Origin: an uncultured Clostridia bacterium
GTDB taxonomy: Bacteria > Bacillota > Clostridia > Christensenellales > Borkfalkiaceae
Direction: 5' to 3'
Assembly: GCA_930990665.1 (NCBI GenBank)
Contig: CAKNQN010000007.1
Coordinates: forward strand, 1-64,000
DNA length: 64,000 bases
Shown: piece after piece, positions 31,724 to 42,422 of the stretch
Layout of the letters: each line of letters begins with the position of its first letter
Numbering within the stretch: the first letter of the stretch is position 1
The notes under the pieces: model-generated
The model's database searches: none
What the model was told of the DNA's origin: nothing
Seen by the model: the letters and a program-made list of their open reading frames with translations, nothing else
Translations under genes and position numbers: made by a program

Positions 31724-31871
31724 AAGTTCGGCGGCGGAAAAGCGGCCGGGCTGCCCTTCGGGGGCAGAGAAAAGCGGGGGAGCTTTGACAAAAAAAGCCT
31801 ATTCGTTCCAATAACCTACCGATAAGAACGGGCGGGGCGCGGCCTTCGGGCGCGCCCCGCCCGTCATTTTT
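31724..31871 (+). ncRNA. Candidate small RNA, about 148 nt
   Basis: The unit runs from the predicted start about seven bases after the -10 box to a strong terminator: a 14-bp stem ACGGGCGGGGCGCG with loop GCCTTCGGG and TTTTT after the 3-prime arm. Inside, CTGCCC-TTCG-GGGGCAG forms a stable hairpin, AGGCTTTT-type pairing is possible at 31783-31800, and CGTTC...GAACG could close a loop holding CAATAACCTACCGATAA. No ORF of note. It could be a regulatory RNA; 6S RNA should be tested, but I do not recognise a known family. Confidence 0.5.
31828..31871 (+). terminator. Strong intrinsic terminator of the candidate sRNA
   Basis: 14-bp perfect GC-rich stem (31828-31841 with 31851-31864), 9-base loop, then CATTTTT. 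Confidence 0.85.
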
Positions 31872-31904
31872 AAGACGCTGGAAGTATTGCGGGAGAGGAA
31901 GAAG

Positions 31905-32100
31905 GGACAGGGCCGCATAGCGGCGGCTGAAATGCCTATGAGCCGGGGAAAGCACATGACCGCTATGCGGCGCGGGGGCGCGGTGGCCATATAGCGGCAG
32001 TGGGGGTAAAGAGGCAGGGCCGCATGGCGGCGGTGGGGTGAAGGTACAGGGCCGCATTGCAGTGGTGGGGTGAAGGTACAGGGCCGCGTTAAGGTGGGGC
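31905..32100. repeat. 32-bp degenerate minisatellite
   Basis: Units opening GGGCCGCAT start at 32017, 32049 and 32081 (period exactly 32) with the body GGCGGTGGGGTGAAGGTACA. Weaker copies are visible upstream near 31910, 31952 and 31984. Non-coding. Confidence 0.8.
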
Positions 32101-32194
32101 GTTTTGTAGAGGTCTGTGGGTTGCCGTGCGGCTGCCCTTTGGTACGCGCCCGCGAGAGGAGAGAAAAAATTCCGCGGGAGATTTTCTGAGAGGA

Positions 32195-32223
32195 TTGACA
32201 ACGGCAAAAATTTCCTGTAATAT
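32195..32223 (+). promoter_or_regulatory. Promoter of the beta-galactosidase gene
   Basis: TTGACA at 32195-32200 and TAATAT at 32218-32223, 17-base spacer. A palindrome CGGTC-AAAAA-GACCG (32233-32247) sits at the predicted transcription start and is an operator candidate. Confidence 0.85.
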
Positions 32224-32226
32224 TAA

Positions 32227-35166
<2,940 letters not shown>

Positions 35167-35170
35167 GTAT

Positions 35171-35199
35171 TTGACTTTCCCGCCGCCGCGCTCTATAAT
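35171..35199 (+). promoter_or_regulatory. Promoter of the alcohol dehydrogenase gene
   Basis: TTGACT at 35171-35176 and TATAAT at 35194-35199, 17-base spacer. Confidence 0.85.
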
Positions 35200-35237
35200 A
35201 AATCCGTAATAATAAGAAAAACAGGAGGAACTGCAAT

Positions 35238-36404
35238 ATGCTCGGTAACTTTACATTTTGCAACCCTACCAAATTGTATTTCGGCAAGGATGCGCTGTCG
35301 GGACTGGAGGAGGAGCTGCCCAAGTACGGCAAGCGGGTGTTGCTTGTATACGGCGGCGGTTCTATCAAAAGAAACGGCATCTACGACAAGGTCACGGCCA
35401 TTCTGAAAGAGTGCGGCAAAGAGATCTTTGAAGACGGCGGCGTGATGCCTAACCCCACGACGGAAAAACTGGCGGAAGGGGTCGGGCGCGCCAAGGCGGC
35501 GAAGGCGGATTTCATTCTCGCCGTGGGCGGCGGGTCGGTTTGCGATTATGCTAAGGCGGTCTCCGTCTCGGTGTATTGCGAGGAGGATCCTTGGGAAAAG
35601 TATTATCTGCGCTTTGAAGAGCCTTCCTGCAAGATCCTGCCCGTCGGCTGCGTGCTGACGATGGTGGGCACGGGCAGCGAGATGAACGGCGGGTCCGTCA
35701 TTACCAACCATGCGCAGAAACTCAAGATCGGGAAAGTGTTCGGCCCGGAAGTCTTCCCCAAATTCTCCGTGCTCGATCCCGAATTTACTTTCACCCTTCC
35801 TCATTACCAGATGGTGGCAGGATTTTTTGACATCATGTCGCATATCCTCGAACAGTATCTTTCGGGCGAGGACGACAACACCTCCGATTATCTGTCGGAA
35901 GGACTGATGCGTTCGCTCATCCACAGCTCGCGCATCGCGGTGAAGGATCCGCAGAACTACGAGGCGCGCAGCAACATCATGTGGACGGCGACCTGGGCGC
36001 TGAACACGCTGATCGCCTGCGGCAAGAGTACCGACTGGGAGGTGCACATGCTCGGCCAGGCAGTCGGCGCGCATACAGACGCCACGCACGGCATGACGCT
36101 TTCGGCCGTGTCGCTGCCCTATTATAAACATATCATGCCGTACGGTCTTGCAAAATTTAAGCGCTTTGCCGTCAATGTGTGGGGCGTAGACGCCGCGGGC
36201 AAGAGCGACGAACAGGTCGCAAACGAGGGCCTTTCCGCCATGGAAAGCTGGATGAAAGAGCTGGGACTTGCGATGAACATATCGCAGCTGGGCGCCACCG
36301 AAGAGATGATCCCGGGGCTCGTCGAGAGCACGCTCATCATGCAGGGAGGCTACAAGGTCCTGACCAAAGAGGAGATCGCGGAAATTTTCCGCGCCAGCCT
36401 GTAA
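35238..36404 (+). CDS. Iron-containing alcohol dehydrogenase (butanol dehydrogenase type)
   Basis: 388 residues. FCNPTKLYFGKDAL at the N-terminus, the NAD(P)-binding AVGGGSVCDYAKAV, TMVGTGSEMNGGSVI, and metal-ligand segments with FFDIMSHILEQYLSG and ATHGMTLSAVSLPYY mark the group III Fe-ADH family, subgroup of NADPH-dependent butanol dehydrogenase BdhA / YqhD. It reduces short aldehydes to alcohols during fermentation. Own consensus promoter and AGGAGG; monocistronic. Confidence 0.88.
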   Translation: MLGNFTFCNPTKLYFGKDALSGLEEELPKYGKRVLLVYGGGSIKRNGIYDKVTAILKECGKEIFEDGGVMPNPTTEKLAEGVGRAKAAKADFILAVGGGSVCDYAKAVSVSVYCEEDPWEKYYLRFEEPSCKILPVGCVLTMVGTGSEMNGGSVITNHAQKLKIGKVFGPEVFPKFSVLDPEFTFTLPHYQMVAGFFDIMSHILEQYLSGEDDNTSDYLSEGLMRSLIHSSRIAVKDPQNYEARSNIMWTATWALNTLIACGKSTDWEVHMLGQAVGAHTDATHGMTLSAVSLPYYKHIMPYGLAKFKRFAVNVWGVDAAGKSDEQVANEGLSAMESWMKELGLAMNISQLGATEEMIPGLVESTLIMQGGYKVLTKEEIAEIFRASL

Positions 36405-36629
36405 AAACGCGCGCCGCCTGCAAAAATACGGCGTTGCGGAAAACAGATTCATTGTGCATTTACCCACACGAATTGCGCCGCGGAAAGCATTGTTCTTTCC
36501 GCGGCGTTTTGTATAACGAGGGAGCGGAATTTTTGCATTGCCGAACCCTGCATCTGACGGCGAAAAAGAAAAAATCGGAGAAGATACACAAAATTTGCAA
36601 TAATTTTTTGTTCAATCGGTTTATTATGA

Positions 36630-36658
36630 TTGTATTTATTTTTATGTTATGATAAAAT
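36630..36658 (+). promoter_or_regulatory. Probable promoter of the pilin-like gene
   Basis: TTGTAT at 36630-36635 and TAAAAT at 36653-36658, 17-base spacer, in an AT-rich stretch. The gap 36405-36749 holds only this and the two palindromes after it. Confidence 0.55.
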
Positions 36659-36672
36659 ATAGCCAGGAATCA

Positions 36673-36708
36673 GAAAGCCGCGGCTTTCTTGTCTGCATAT
36701 GCAGACAA
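36673..36708. promoter_or_regulatory. Two abutting perfect palindromes in the leader
   Basis: GAAAGCCGCGGCTTTC (16 bp, 36673-36688) is followed without a gap by TTGTCTGCATATGCAGACAA (20 bp, 36689-36708), just after the predicted transcription start. They could be operators for a dimeric repressor or form two stacked RNA hairpins in the leader. Confidence 0.8.
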
Positions 36709-36749
36709 GAGAAATTTTACCGGCGGCAGAGAAAAGGGAGGTACAGCAA

Positions 36750-38507
36750 GTGGCGAAAAAGTTGAAAAAAGCGTTTACGATTACCGAACTTGTGATCGTG
36801 ATCGCGGTGGTGGCGATTTTGGCGGCGGTGCTCATTCCTACGTTTGCCAACATCATCGACAAAGCGAATGAGTCTTCCGATACGCAGGCCGTGCGCGAAA
36901 TGAACCTCGCGCTGGAAAATGCGGAGATTTTGGAGGGGAAAGCGGAAGATCTTACCGATGCGTTGGAAGTGCTCGCCGATGCGGGTATGGATGCAAACGC
37001 GTACAAAGCGCTTTCCAAGGGGCGCAAGTTTGTTTGGGACAGTTCCATAAATCGTGTGCTGTATGTTACGGACAACAACAAAGTTCTTTATCCCCAAGAA
37101 TATAAAGATACTATTTATACATTCGGCACGTGGATCACGCTTACCGGTCGGATGGCGGGCGACGACTCGTGGAAAGATACGGATGTCCCCGTAGCAAGTT
37201 ATGCTTTGCCGAACGAACAAACTGTAAGCGGTACTTTTACCAAATATACGGTGAGTACAAACGCGCAGTTGATGTCATTGTCAGAATCTCTGCGTGCGGG
37301 CGAATTTGCCAATAAAGGTGCAGGGCTTATTATTGAACTTGAACAGGACGCGGAAATCGATTTGCTCGGCGCGGAATGGCTGAGTATCGGCGAGTTTGCG
37401 GGTATTTTTAATGGCAACGGCGCCACGATTTCCAACCTTACCATGACGGACAGAACGCAGGACTGCGTAACTGAGTTCAGTTCTACGACGGGTAACAATT
37501 ATCGCCCTTATGGTTTTGTTTCGGTGTTTGAAGGCCCTTATTTCGGCAATGTTACGTTTGCCGACGTAAACATCAGTTTTCCCGGGAATATTCCCGAACT
37601 GTCGGCAAATCATACGGTTGCCGCGGCAATCGGTGCGGTGAGAAATACCACTGCCGGAAAAACCACATATGTGGATAACATAACTGTTTCCGGCAACATC
37701 ACCTCTTATTACCGCGTGGCGGGCATTGTCGGCTTTGCGGGCGGAGCTTCAAATGCGCGGATGGTGGGCAATGTAACGATTTCGAACTGTGTGAACAATG
37801 CCACGGTAACCTCAACGCTCGGTGCATCCACTTACAATACGGCGGCGGGCATACTTTCCACCAGCAACCAGTTTGACGAGGGTGCCACTTTGATCGTTGA
37901 AAACAATAAGAATTACGGCACGATCAACGGGCAGGTTTCCGGCGGTATTATTTCCACTCTGTTCAGCGGCGGATCACAGGCTTCTCATACAATACCGAAT
38001 CCGAATGGTGGGAATGATATTACCGTTTATGATGATGGGTATGCGGATGGCAGCAAAGGCACCGTAATAATCCGGAATAACGAAAACCACGGTGCGATCA
38101 ACGCGCTCCATAAGGCGGGGTATCAAAAAGGTGAATATGTCGACAACGTAAAACTTTTCGCCGTGGAAACAGGCGCGCGGGCAGCGGGTATCATCTCGGT
38201 GCAGGTGCATCAGGAAAACACGTTTGTATACGGCAACTGGAATACCGGCGCACTCCGCGCAAAGGATGAAGAGAAGCCCGGCGAAGCAACGGAAAGACAG
38301 ATCGCCTATGCCACCGAAAGGAGCAAAGATACGGGTCTCGGCTATCTTGTCGGCTGGAAAGAATGGAATGCAGAACAAAAATCGGTACAGTCTGCCAACT
38401 ATTACGGCGAATCCAAGCAGGTAGTAACGGATGAGAAAGAAGTGACGAAGGAAGAGCCTGTTTACGAAGATATAAAGGCTGAGGCAAATCGAGATCAGAA
38501 TCAGTAA
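36750..38507 (+). CDS. Pilin-like surface protein with type IV prepilin N-terminus
   Basis: 585 residues from GTG 36750, eight bases after AAGGGAGG. The N-terminus KKLKKAFTITELVIVIAVVA is a class III-type prepilin leader: processing after KKA would give F1 and the conserved glutamate at position 5, followed by one hydrophobic helix. The large remainder is beta-rich and contains GLUG-like text (GEFAGIFNGNGATISNLTMT, IGAVRNTTAG). Far longer than a major pilin, so a minor pilin, pseudopilin or adhesin tip is likelier. No pilus assembly ATPase, PilC or prepilin peptidase lies in the window. Base composition is less GC-rich than neighbours, which may signal transfer. Confidence 0.75.
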   Translation: MAKKLKKAFTITELVIVIAVVAILAAVLIPTFANIIDKANESSDTQAVREMNLALENAEILEGKAEDLTDALEVLADAGMDANAYKALSKGRKFVWDSSINRVLYVTDNNKVLYPQEYKDTIYTFGTWITLTGRMAGDDSWKDTDVPVASYALPNEQTVSGTFTKYTVSTNAQLMSLSESLRAGEFANKGAGLIIELEQDAEIDLLGAEWLSIGEFAGIFNGNGATISNLTMTDRTQDCVTEFSSTTGNNYRPYGFVSVFEGPYFGNVTFADVNISFPGNIPELSANHTVAAAIGAVRNTTAGKTTYVDNITVSGNITSYYRVAGIVGFAGGASNARMVGNVTISNCVNNATVTSTLGASTYNTAAGILSTSNQFDEGATLIVENNKNYGTINGQVSGGIISTLFSGGSQASHTIPNPNGGNDITVYDDGYADGSKGTVIIRNNENHGAINALHKAGYQKGEYVDNVKLFAVETGARAAGIISVQVHQENTFVYGNWNTGALRAKDEEKPGEATERQIAYATERSKDTGLGYLVGWKEWNAEQKSVQSANYYGESKQVVTDEKEVTKEEPVYEDIKAEANRDQNQ

Positions 38508-38521
38508 TTATCTGAACGAGT

Positions 38522-38556
38522 CGGCGGAAAGCGAAAGGCTTTCCGCCGATTTTTTT
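38522..38556 (+). terminator. Intrinsic terminator of the pilin-like gene
   Basis: CGGCGGAAAGC, loop GAAAG, GCTTTCCGCCG, then A and seven T. Confidence 0.9.
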
Positions 38557-38618
38557 GCCCATTTATCGGCATTTTTGCGCTTTTTGCCGAAAAAACAGCG
38601 CGCCGCCGCCGACATCGC

Positions 38619-38647
38619 TTGAAAAGATGCTTTTTGTGTGATATAAT
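38619..38647 (+). promoter_or_regulatory. Promoter of the DUF5058 operon
   Basis: TTGAAA at 38619-38624 and TATAAT at 38642-38647, 17-base spacer, 57 bases before the first gene. Confidence 0.8.
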
Positions 38648-38704
38648 AAACATAATTCCGTGATCATTTTGCGGAAAACAAAAATTTTTTACGGAGTAAC
38701 GCTT

Positions 38705-39424
38705 ATGACCTTTCAACTCAATGCGGCCGCGTTCGATAAAAACGCGCCCATCCTGTACGCGATCGTGGCGATCATCCTCGCCGTCGTCGTGGCGCAGGCG
38801 GTGTTCTTCCTCGTGCGCGCCTATCGCCGCGGGGTGAAGATCGGCATGTCGAAAGCGGTGCTGAACAAGACCATGCTCCGCGCGGGCGTGTTTACGATCG
38901 CGCCGGCCGTGGCCATCCTCGTCGGCATCGTCGCCCTCTCGCAGAAGCTCGGCATTCCGTTGCCCTGGCTTCGCCTTTCCGTTATCGGCAGTTTCAGTTA
39001 CGAAACCATCGCCGCCAACGTGTTCGAGGGCAACGTGACGGACGCGACCGTCTATGTGACGGTGGCGCTGGTGATGACCTGCGGCATGCTCGTCTCCATG
39101 TTCCTGCCGCTGTTTACCGCCAAAAAGATCCAGCGCGGGCTCATGCACATCCGCCAGCGCGACAAAAAATGGGGCGAGATCTTCATGAACGCCCTCTTCC
39201 TCGGCATGATCTCCGCTTTCTTGGGCTATGTGTTCGGCGGCGTGGGGGAGGGAGGCTCCGGTTGGATTCCCGTGCTCGTGTTCCTCGTCTCCGCGGTGGT
39301 GATGGCGCTGTGCGGACTTCTTCTGAAGGTGACCAAGTGGCGCTGGATCAACGACTATGCGCTCCCCATCTGCATCGTGGCGGGCATGGTGTGCGCCGTA
39401 CCCATCACCATGCTCTTGGGCTGA
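38705..39424 (+). CDS. DUF5058 family membrane protein
   Basis: 239 residues with about six to seven hydrophobic segments; the sequence around LRLSVIGSFSYETIAANVFE and KKIQRGLMHIRQRDKKWGEI fits DUF5058, a clostridial family of membrane proteins with unknown function. No signal peptide or enzymatic motif. First gene of a tight three-gene operon with a second membrane protein and an M20 peptidase. A role as a subunit of a small-molecule or peptide transporter is plausible from this context only. Confidence 0.75.
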   Translation: MTFQLNAAAFDKNAPILYAIVAIILAVVVAQAVFFLVRAYRRGVKIGMSKAVLNKTMLRAGVFTIAPAVAILVGIVALSQKLGIPLPWLRLSVIGSFSYETIAANVFEGNVTDATVYVTVALVMTCGMLVSMFLPLFTAKKIQRGLMHIRQRDKKWGEIFMNALFLGMISAFLGYVFGGVGEGGSGWIPVLVFLVSAVVMALCGLLLKVTKWRWINDYALPICIVAGMVCAVPITMLLG

Positions 39425-39440
39425 AAGGAGGGAAATTCTC

Positions 39441-40343
39441 ATGAAAAGAAACATTCTTCGTTCCTTTGACGACAACACACATCTTTTCGGCAGGATCTGG
39501 GGCGTGGTCGCCGCAGTGCTCATCATCGCTTTTCCGTTCGTGTGCATGGCCATTTTCGGGGTGGGCGTCGACTGGAAGATCTTCGCTTCCGGGCTCTCCA
39601 TCATCGTGATGTACTGCGCTGTCGGCGCGGTGGAGACCTTCACCTATACCCCCATGCTCGGCTCGGGCGGTACCTACCTCGGCTTTGTGACGGGGAATCT
39701 CTCCAACCTCAAAGTTCCCTGCGCCCTCAACTGCATGGAACAGGCGGGCGTGGAGAAGGGCACCGAGGAGGCGGAAGTCATTTCCACCATCTCCATCGCC
39801 GTGTCGTCCATCGTCACCATGCTCATCATCGTGCTCGGCGTCGTGCTCATCAGCTTCCTAACGCCCATCTTTGAGAATGAGGCGCTCGCGCCCGCTTTCG
39901 ACAACGTGCTCCCCGCCCTGTTCGGCGGCATGGCCGTCGTGTACATCTCCAAAAACTGGAAGATCTCCGTCGTGCCCTGCGTGCTCATGTTGCTCGTATT
40001 CATCATCGCGTCCTATGTGACGGGCAGCGGCGATCTTGCCGGCACCCTCATCGGCGTGATGGTCCCTGTCGGCGTCATCGTGACCCTCCTCTCTTCCCGC
40101 TATATGTATAAAAAAGGCTGGCTGGGCGAACAGGGCACCCCCGCCGCACAGCCTGAGCTCCCTTCCGTCGCCGACGCCGTCCCGGACGAAGAGACGGAGG
40201 TGGCGGCCCTCCAGGCGCTCGGCGAAGACGCCGCCGCAAAAGAGGCGTCCGAAGGGAAGGAGGCCGACGCAAAAGAGGCGCCTGCCGCGGACAATGCGGA
40301 CAAAGCGGACGCGCCCGAGGCGAAAGGGGAGGAGAAAAAGTAA
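39441..40343 (+). CDS. Membrane partner protein of DUF5058 with acidic tail
   Basis: 300 residues: six to seven hydrophobic segments, with SGGTYLGFVTGNLSNLKVPC between helices 2 and 3, then a 70-residue hydrophilic Ala/Glu/Asp/Lys-rich C-terminal tail. Starts 16 bases after the DUF5058 gene, with AAAGGAGGG. No named family is recognised. The paired order DUF5058-this-M20 suggests a two-component membrane complex. The tail is probably cytoplasmic. Confidence 0.65.
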   Translation: MKRNILRSFDDNTHLFGRIWGVVAAVLIIAFPFVCMAIFGVGVDWKIFASGLSIIVMYCAVGAVETFTYTPMLGSGGTYLGFVTGNLSNLKVPCALNCMEQAGVEKGTEEAEVISTISIAVSSIVTMLIIVLGVVLISFLTPIFENEALAPAFDNVLPALFGGMAVVYISKNWKISVVPCVLMLLVFIIASYVTGSGDLAGTLIGVMVPVGVIVTLLSSRYMYKKGWLGEQGTPAAQPELPSVADAVPDEETEVAALQALGEDAAAKEASEGKEADAKEAPAADNADKADAPEAKGEEKK

Positions 40344-41791
40344 TGGCGTGGTATCTATGGCTGATCGTGGCCGTGGCCGCCCTTGTCCTTCTTCTCATCG
40401 CGGTGCTCGTGGGCAGGGCGATCGCCTTCCGTCCCGGGAAGGAGGCGCCCGTCTCCGCAGAAAGCGTGCATTGCGATGAAAACAAGGCGGTTTCCGACCT
40501 TGCGGAAATGATCCGCTGCAAGACGGTTTCGGACATCGACGAGAGCCGGGAAGAGGAGGCGGAGTTTGCAAAATTCGAAAAGCTCCTGCCTCGCCTGTTT
40601 CCGCAGGTGCACAACGCGTGCACATTTGAAAAGCTCGGCCGGCGTTCGCTGCTCTTTCATTGGAAGGGCAGGGACAGTTCCGTCGCCCGCGTTCTGATGG
40701 CGCATTACGATGTCGTCTCCGTCGAGGAGTCGCTGTGGAAGAAACCCGCGTTCGACGGGATCATCGAGGACGGCGTACTCTGGGGCCGCGGCACGTTGGA
40801 TACCAAGGGCACGCTCAACGGCGTTCTGCAGGCGGCGGAACAGCTCATCCGCGAGGGGTTTGTGCCGCAAAACGATATCTATATGGCCTTTTCGGGCAAC
40901 GAGGAGACCAACGGGAGCGGCGCGCCGACGATCGTAAACTACTTCAAAGAGAAGGGCATCCGCCCCGCGCTCGTGTGCGATGAGGGCGGTGCAGTTGTCG
41001 ATAAGGTGTTCCCTGGTGTCGCGGAGCCTTGCGCGCTCATCGGCATCGCCGAAAAGGGGCTTTGCAACCTGCGCTTTACGGTGGAAGGCAGCGGCGGACA
41101 CGCCAGCGCGCCCCCGCCGCACACGGCGGTCGGCATTCTCAGCCGGGCATGTGAGCGGGCGGAGAACCATCCCTTCCCCGCGCGCCTGTCCAAACCCGCG
41201 CGCGAACTTTTCGACACCCTCGGCAGGCGTTCCAATTTCGTCTACCGCCTGATCTTTGCCAACCTCTGGCTCTTTAAGGGCGCACTCAACGGCATCTGCA
41301 AAAAGAGCGGCGGCGAGCTCAATGCCCTCATGCGCACCACGGTCGCCTTTACACAGATGAGCGGCAGCAAGGGCATGAACGTTCTGCCCCCGCACGCCGA
41401 AATGGTTGCCAACCTGCGCATCATGTGCGGCGAGAGCGTGGAGAGCGTAAAAGCATACCTGAAAAAGGTCATCGCGGACGATCGGGTTAAGATCGAAGTC
41501 GCCTACGGCATGGACCCTTCCAACATTTCCGAAACGGAGGGGGAGGCATGGGAGATGATGCGCCGCGCCGTGCGCGCTACCTGGCCGGAAGCGCTCGTCT
41601 CGCCTTATCTGATGCTCGCGTGCAGCGATTCCCGTCATTACGGCGAAATTTCCGACAACGTCTATCGTTTTTCCGCCATGGCGCTGACCAAAGAGGAACG
41701 CGGAATGATCCACGGCAACGACGAGCGCATCCCGCTCGACAAGATCGTGAAGACGGTGGAATTCTATCTGCGGCTCATCCGCCAGTTCTGA
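40343..41791 (+). CDS. M20-family metallopeptidase with N-terminal membrane anchor
   Basis: 482 residues. One N-terminal transmembrane helix (residues about 3-25), then the M20 catalytic domain: LMAHYDVVSVE (zinc ligand His and catalytic Asp), GRGTLDTKGTL, FSGNEETNGSGAPT with the catalytic glutamate, the GSGGHASAPPPHT lid-domain segment, and SDSRHYGEI near the C-terminus. Resembles the membrane-anchored PM20D1/carboxypeptidase S group. It would release or condense N-acyl amino acids or cleave short peptides. Its ATG overlaps the previous stop (TAATG), so the three genes are co-translated. Confidence 0.85.
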   Translation: MAWYLWLIVAVAALVLLLIAVLVGRAIAFRPGKEAPVSAESVHCDENKAVSDLAEMIRCKTVSDIDESREEEAEFAKFEKLLPRLFPQVHNACTFEKLGRRSLLFHWKGRDSSVARVLMAHYDVVSVEESLWKKPAFDGIIEDGVLWGRGTLDTKGTLNGVLQAAEQLIREGFVPQNDIYMAFSGNEETNGSGAPTIVNYFKEKGIRPALVCDEGGAVVDKVFPGVAEPCALIGIAEKGLCNLRFTVEGSGGHASAPPPHTAVGILSRACERAENHPFPARLSKPARELFDTLGRRSNFVYRLIFANLWLFKGALNGICKKSGGELNALMRTTVAFTQMSGSKGMNVLPPHAEMVANLRIMCGESVESVKAYLKKVIADDRVKIEVAYGMDPSNISETEGEAWEMMRRAVRATWPEALVSPYLMLACSDSRHYGEISDNVYRFSAMALTKEERGMIHGNDERIPLDKIVKTVEFYLRLIRQF

Positions 41792-42153
41792 TTCTGCGCT
41801 TCTGTTTTTCCCGACTGTCCGGTTACTTTTGTAAAACGGTTACTTTTGTAAAGCCGACCGCCTGTCCGGCGACATTTACAAAGCCGAGTTGTCCGACGGT
41901 CTTTGCAGATCCGGAAATTTTTCTGCTGCGCTGTCTGTATCCCTGCGCATTTGTGCACTTTTGCAGACTTGCAGCATTCTTTGAAAGCGCGCCTGTTTTC
42001 CCGCGGATGAGCGGAAAAATCCGTTTCCTCGTCGGGGCGATGAAAAGGGGCGCGTCGGGGGCGCCGCCCGCCTGTGCGGGAAAAAGAATTGCGAACCTGT
42101 GCGGGAAAAGGCGGGAAAGGGAAAAATTGCATGAAAGAACAGGTGCAAAACAT
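41792..42153. other. Gene-free stretch with short direct repeats
   Basis: About 360 bases. GGTTACTTTTGTAAA occurs twice near 41820 and 41838, followed by the related CATTTACAAAGCCGA and short T/G-rich fragments. No terminator of the M20 operon and no protein-like ORF was recognised. Confidence 0.5.
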
Positions 42154-42182
42154 TTGACAATCTGTGCCGTGTGTATTATAAT
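42154..42182 (+). promoter_or_regulatory. Promoter of the ribU transcript
   Basis: TTGACA at 42154-42159 and TATAAT at 42177-42182, 17-base spacer, placing the transcript start just before the riboswitch. Confidence 0.9.
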
Positions 42183-42199
42183 AACGGCAAATTCAAACG

Positions 42200-42312
42200 A
42201 TTCTTTGGGGCGGGGTGAAATTCCCCACCGGCAGTGAAAGTCTGCGAAAGGCGCAAGCCTCCGAACGGGTGCAATTCCCGTACCGACGGTACAGTCCGGA
42301 TGTGAAAAGAAT
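42200..42312 (+). ncRNA. FMN riboswitch (RFN element)
   Basis: The conserved RFN blocks are all present: GGGGCGGGGTGAAATTCCCC, ACCGGCAGT, GTCTGCGAAAGGC, GAACGGGTGCAATTCCCGTA, CCGACGGTACAGTCCGGATG. P1 is ATTCTTT (42200-42206) with AAAGAAT (42306-42312). It binds FMN and should turn off ribU when flavin is plentiful. The terminator at 42356 is the likely expression platform. Confidence 0.97.
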
Positions 42313-42355
42313 GTTTTCCGGTTTTCGCCCGTTTGGGCGGAAGATCAAAAAACGC

Positions 42356-42380
42356 GCCCCGCTTTATGCGGGGCTTTTTT
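42356..42380 (+). terminator. Riboswitch-controlled terminator
   Basis: GCCCCGC-TTTAT-GCGGGGC followed by TTTTTT, between the FMN aptamer and the ribU start codon. An alternative pairing with the T/G-rich stretch 42313-42345 could act as antiterminator. Confidence 0.85.
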
Positions 42381-42422
42381 TCATGCGGCCCCTTGAAAAT
42401 AATTTTTTCGGGGTGTTTTTTT

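Larger units (their letters stand above)
31573..32194. other. Gene-free stretch: candidate sRNA, then minisatellite
   Basis: About 620 bases lacking protein-like ORFs. It holds a full promoter (31689-31717) and strong terminator (31828-31871), listed as a candidate RNA, followed by decayed 32-base tandem repeats (about 31905-32100) and the beta-galactosidase promoter. Confidence 0.7.

Noticed and set aside
36699..36749. Upstream ATG start of the pilin-like protein
   Set aside because: It lies inside the 20-bp palindrome, lacks a ribosome site and would place an unlikely leader before the prepilin motif; GTG 36750 has AAGGGAGG.
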